In this document: positions 13,809 to 16,429 of the stretch, in pieces
Numbering within the stretch: position 1 is the first letter of the stretch
Layout of the letters: each line of letters begins with the position of its first letter
NCBI GenBank assembly: GCA_937906165.1
Contig: CALCYA010000059.1
Coordinates: 1-16,429 of the forward strand
DNA from: an uncultured Bacteroidales bacterium
GTDB taxonomy: Bacteria; Bacteroidota; Bacteroidia; Bacteroidales; Bacteroidaceae
DNA: 16,429 bases
Direction of reading: 5' to 3'
The notes under the pieces: model-generated
Seen by the model: the letters and a program-made list of their open reading frames with translations, nothing else
Databases searched by the model: none
What the model was told of the DNA's origin: nothing
Position numbers and translations under genes: made by a program

Positions 13809-13851
13809 AATAACAAAAAAATGACGCTTTTGGCGTCATTTTTTTGTTATT
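13809..13851. terminator. Bidirectional terminator after fasB
   Basis: A GC core (ATGACGC at 13821-13827 with GCGTCAT at 13833-13839, loop TTTTG) is extended by seven A/T pairs and more to a stem of about 19 bp. The A run on one side and T run on the other allow termination in both directions. It ends fasB on the minus strand and would also stop any plus-strand transcript from the nadE promoter region. Confidence 0.9.
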
Positions 13852-13863
13852 GGTCCTGAGGTA

Positions 13864-16035
13864 TCAATATTTGTCCTCAGGTTTGCTCGGGTCATTTAGA
13901 ACGGCTGTCGGTACTAGCTCAAGGTAATCCTGGCTGAGCTCGTTGTATAGACCGGCCTCTCGAACGTCCTTGAAACGGATCCAGTGGTCGACACCGCTGT
14001 TCAAACGGAATGTGCCGACAATTCTGCGTACGGCCTTCTTTGTTACACGCATGCTCTCTTTCTCAAGTGTGAGGTGTACGCTTGCGGGGCCCTTCATCCA
14101 ACCGCGGTTTCGCATTGATTTGTCGTTTGCGTCTATCTCCTCCTCGTTCATCTCTGATTCATCGAACCAGCCGATCATCTCTTCGGTCTCGGCTCCCTCG
14201 CGCATATCTACCGGGATACCGCAGATCTTGCCGTCAACATAGAACTGTGCGATACCGCGGGCATCTGACTGGTTGAAACCGAAGCGGAGCTCGTAGTTTC
14301 CTGAAGGTACGTGTGGGAGGCGGTATTCGAAGTCATACTTTCCTGATACCATGATTTCGTCACCCATGTAAGTTGAGTATCCTTCGAGACCTGTCTTGTG
14401 CGGGCGCAGGTAGTAGATGTTTGTCTGGTTGTTCCTGAGCCTGAGGCGTGTACAGAAATTGTCGGGGATATAAATTTTGTCTCCAGCTGTTACGTTCTCC
14501 TCCGGTAACCAGCGTACTCCATTGTTTGTGAGTTCGGGGAACAATGAAGATGTGTCCCAGCGCATACGCTCGTTGAGGATGTTGCCGGCCATCTCCTCCT
14601 CATTGTAGATGAGGATGCGGTCGATGGTATGGATGATACCGTTGATGGCGCTCTGGTCGAAATTCTCAAGACCCGGACGTGTCTTTGTGATACGTGCAGG
14701 CTCGACAACAACGTTTATGTAATATTTCATATTCTGGTTGTTGCAACGTGTGCCCATATCCTGTGAGTAGTTGAGGATGATCTGCTTGCTCAATGTGCTT
14801 GACTCGGCCTCGCCATAAGGAATGTATGTGGTTTCGTTTGTAAATGGCTTTGTGACCTTGATCATTGTGTATGGCAACAATGTTTCAAAATAGTCATATC
14901 GGTCAAATGTTGTAGGGAGGTTGATTTCTGAATTGAATCCCATCCACTCGTATGCCTCCATCAGGAAACCGCCGGGGCCTGTTGATGAGCTGTAAAGCAA
15001 CTGACGGTCTATGATGTGGTAGAGTATATACTTGTATAGCGGGTTCTTGGGGTTGCTGTAGTCACCCAAAGCCTCAGTTCCGTACCATTCTGAAGCAAGC
15101 TTCTCAAGAGCGTCGATGGTTGTGATAGAGATGCCCAGATGGTTCTTTGAGGGGTCGGCAAGCAGATCATTGCTCTCTACGAGCAGTGTGTAGCGCTGTT
15201 TGTGTTCCTCGGGGTAGTGCGGGTTGCCCGGCTTGTTCGAGAACGAGGGACCGAGCAGTGTGTTGTCGTAATCAGGATCTATCTCATATGTGCTTAGCAG
15301 TTTGTCAAGGCCTGTTGCCTGAATTGCTGTAGAGAAGAGAGAGAATGATGGATGCTCGCCCAAAAGCTCATGGATATTGCTGCTTGATGGGTTGAGTACT
15401 TCGTCCACTACCTGGACATATCCGTTCTCTTTTTCAAGATCCTGTTCTATGATGCGTGAGTTGTTGTTGAGCAAGGGGAATACGCGGCCGGCCTCATCTG
15501 TGATCCACTCTACAGTGGTTACACGGCGGTTCATTGTAACCTTTGGAAATGCGCCCTCATTGATATCGGTTGTCATATAACCCATTTCAATGATGTGGTT
15601 CTTGGCAATCTCTGTTGCCATGCTGTCGCTTATGTCCTCAAGGTATGGTGATGTGATGCCCGTTCTGTAAATCTGTACTGACGGGTCGAGTTTGTTCGCT
15701 TCAACGCTCTCAATGTAGGCATTGTACTCATTTGCGAGGTATTTCTCAATAGCAGTGTTTGTTGGGGCGAAGCATGTGTAGGATCCGTAGGTTGACAAAG
15801 TCTTCAGGATACTGCCCGATGACTTCTTGCCAATCTTTGCCTTGTCCAGGATAGTACAGAAGCTACTGAATCTCTCAGGGTTGTTTTCAAGATAGTTTGA
15901 AATCAGCTCACCTTTAAACGTGAAGCGGTTCTCTGCATCTACCTCGTCGTCACAGCTTATGAACGCTGTGCCGGAGAACAGTGTCAAGGCTGCTAAAGCC
16001 CACACCTTGATTTCTTTTCCGAAGGTTTTTTTCAT
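13864..16035 (-). CDS. Fasciclin (FAS1)-domain surface lipoprotein, paralog B
   Basis: A 723-residue lipoprotein with the same layout as the gene at 9711-11792: lipobox AFISC with Cys28, acidic DDEVD after it, FAS1 domain 1 with CFAPTNTA, a second diverged FAS1 unit ending in GIIHTIDRILIY, and the same unassigned C-terminal beta-rich module (YELRFGF, AQFYVDGKICGIPVDMR, DHWIRFKDV, QDYLELVPTAVL). Residues 35-93 match paralog A at 53 of 59 positions without gaps. Paralog B carries extra residues around 107-123 and in the second FAS1 unit. DNA-level divergence is clearly larger, so the duplication is old and both copies are constrained. It has its own promoter and terminator. No SusC/SusD genes flank it in the window, although such proteins can occur in polysaccharide-use loci. 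Confidence 0.85.
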   Translation of the reverse strand: MKKTFGKEIKVWALAALTLFSGTAFISCDDEVDAENRFTFKGELISNYLENNPERFSSFCTILDKAKIGKKSSGSILKTLSTYGSYTCFAPTNTAIEKYLANEYNAYIESVEANKLDPSVQIYRTGITSPYLEDISDSMATEIAKNHIIEMGYMTTDINEGAFPKVTMNRRVTTVEWITDEAGRVFPLLNNNSRIIEQDLEKENGYVQVVDEVLNPSSSNIHELLGEHPSFSLFSTAIQATGLDKLLSTYEIDPDYDNTLLGPSFSNKPGNPHYPEEHKQRYTLLVESNDLLADPSKNHLGISITTIDALEKLASEWYGTEALGDYSNPKNPLYKYILYHIIDRQLLYSSSTGPGGFLMEAYEWMGFNSEINLPTTFDRYDYFETLLPYTMIKVTKPFTNETTYIPYGEAESSTLSKQIILNYSQDMGTRCNNQNMKYYINVVVEPARITKTRPGLENFDQSAINGIIHTIDRILIYNEEEMAGNILNERMRWDTSSLFPELTNNGVRWLPEENVTAGDKIYIPDNFCTRLRLRNNQTNIYYLRPHKTGLEGYSTYMGDEIMVSGKYDFEYRLPHVPSGNYELRFGFNQSDARGIAQFYVDGKICGIPVDMREGAETEEMIGWFDESEMNEEEIDANDKSMRNRGWMKGPASVHLTLEKESMRVTKKAVRRIVGTFRLNSGVDHWIRFKDVREAGLYNELSQDYLELVPTAVLNDPSKPEDKY

Positions 16036-16111
16036 AACAGTTAGTATTATAAGTTTTGTTTGTTTTAACTTAAAATGTAAATTATTTAATAATTTTATAT
16101 TATTAATCTTT

Positions 16112-16142
16112 CAAATGTACTCATTATTTTTCAAAATACAAG
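16112..16142 (-). promoter_or_regulatory. Promoter of fasB
   Basis: On the minus strand CTTG (16139-16142), a 19-base spacer and TACATTTG (16112-16119) fit the consensus: the -7 is perfect and the -33 is off by one. The predicted leader is about 70 bases and very AT-rich. Confidence 0.6.
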
Positions 16143-16275
16143 CATTTTAAGTTTAAAATTCAATATTTTTTGTGTCGGACCTTGTGAATTCTGCCATTTT
16201 TCATGTTTTTCAGTATGAGTATGAGGTTGTTTACATTTTTTAACTATATGTTTTTGAAATTTCTTCCGAAAATAG

Positions 16276-16307
16276 TTGGAAAATATATTGAAATGGTTTT
16301 ATCTTTG
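16276..16307 (+). promoter_or_regulatory. Promoter of the rubredoxin-type gene
   Basis: TTGG (16276-16279), a 20-base spacer and a perfect -7 TATCTTTG (16300-16307). The element choice and spacing are the same as in the nadE promoter. The start would be near 16314, giving a leader of about 70 bases. Confidence 0.65.
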
Positions 16308-16384
16308 CAATGGTTTCAGAAATGAAAAACAAAAACAGAGAAAACAAAAACGAAAATATTAACGGCTTAAAAAATTATAGAATT

Positions 16385-16429
16385 ATGAAAAAGTACATTT
16401 GTTCAGTTTGCGGTTACATACACGAAGGT
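16385..16429 (+). CDS. Rubredoxin-type iron protein, 5' end only
   Basis: Only the first 15 codons are in the window: MKKYICSVCGYIHEG. The CxxCGY pair is the first half of the Fe(Cys)4 knuckle of rubredoxin-type domains. Whether this is a stand-alone rubredoxin, a rubrerythrin-like peroxidase or a flavin reductase with an N-terminal rubredoxin domain cannot be told. Such proteins usually shuttle electrons in oxidative-stress defence in anaerobes. The frame is open upstream to ATGs at 16310 and 16322, but those lie at or next to the predicted transcription start and would add a Lys/Asn-rich stretch. The ATG at 16385 fits the family start. Confidence 0.75.
   Translation, partial: MKKYICSVCGYIHEG

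Larger units (their letters stand above)
16036..16384. other. Divergent intergenic region, fasB / rubredoxin-type gene
   Basis: This 349-base, strongly AT-rich stretch contains no gene I can support. It carries the minus-strand fasB promoter (16112-16142) near one end and the plus-strand promoter of the rubredoxin-type gene (16276-16307) near the other. The plus-strand leader from about 16314 is rich in A and C and looks unstructured. I see no clear operator between the promoters. Confidence 0.6.

Noticed and set aside
9711..16035. A polysaccharide utilisation locus.
   Set aside because: Fasciclin lipoproteins can accompany SusC/SusD pairs, but no SusC, SusD, glycosidase or hybrid sensor gene is present between 9.7 and 16.4 kb.
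1..16429. CRISPR arrays, insertion sequences, tRNA or rRNA genes, prophage parts.
   Set aside because: No regularly spaced repeats, transposase-like proteins, cloverleaf candidates or phage genes were seen. The gene content is chromosomal core plus the fasciclin block.

Overview
The window looks like chromosomal DNA of a member of the order Bacteroidales (Bacteroides/Prevotella-like; genus not resolved). The evidence is gene content and promoter style. The nusB product is long (about 307 aa). There is a PUR-type nucleic acid-binding protein and proteins resembling the Bacteroidota families DUF5606 and DUF4923. The lipoproteins carry acidic residues straight after the lipid cysteine. Most transcription units start at a TTTG-N19-21-TAnnTTTG promoter instead of a sigma70-type one, and nearly all genes lack a Shine-Dalgarno sequence.

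Layout. Positions 1-215 hold a structured stretch with no gene I can support, then the terminator of a minus-strand operon rplY-pth-hslR (216-1817), whose products all act on the large ribosomal subunit or peptidyl-tRNA. A minus-strand PUR-type gene (2047-2403) is divergent from a plus-strand cluster nusB-yajC-ybbR-coaE (2717-5653). Next comes a second plus-strand unit, a DUF5606-like gene followed by a secreted DUF4923-like gene (5750-6893). It converges with clpB (6950-9538, minus) on a shared bidirectional terminator. From 9711 to 16035 all genes are on the minus strand: two large paralogous fasciclin-domain lipoproteins (fasA 9711-11792, fasB 13864-16035) bracket nadE (11817-13721). A rubredoxin-type gene starts at 16385 and runs off the window.

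How the parts work together. Left of 9.5 kb the content is housekeeping: translation and ribosome rescue, transcription antitermination, Sec translocation, CoA synthesis and disaggregation. The accessory part is the fas-nadE-fas block. fasB has its own promoter and terminator; nadE has its own promoter, and fasA follows it by 24 bases, so a cell-surface lipoprotein is probably co-transcribed with NAD synthase.

Most notable observations: (1) the glutaminase (nitrilase) half of this NadE appears to lack its catalytic cysteine, with Gly165 in its place, while the synthetase half looks intact; (2) a TGACAAAATG direct repeat with an exact 20-bp period overlaps the clpB -33 element; (3) the fasciclin paralogs share a C-terminal module I cannot assign; (4) two -7 elements abut head to head upstream of nadE and could also drive a short RNA ending at the fasB terminator. 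No transposon, CRISPR array, tRNA or rRNA was seen. No database searches were possible; family names rest on recognition of motifs.
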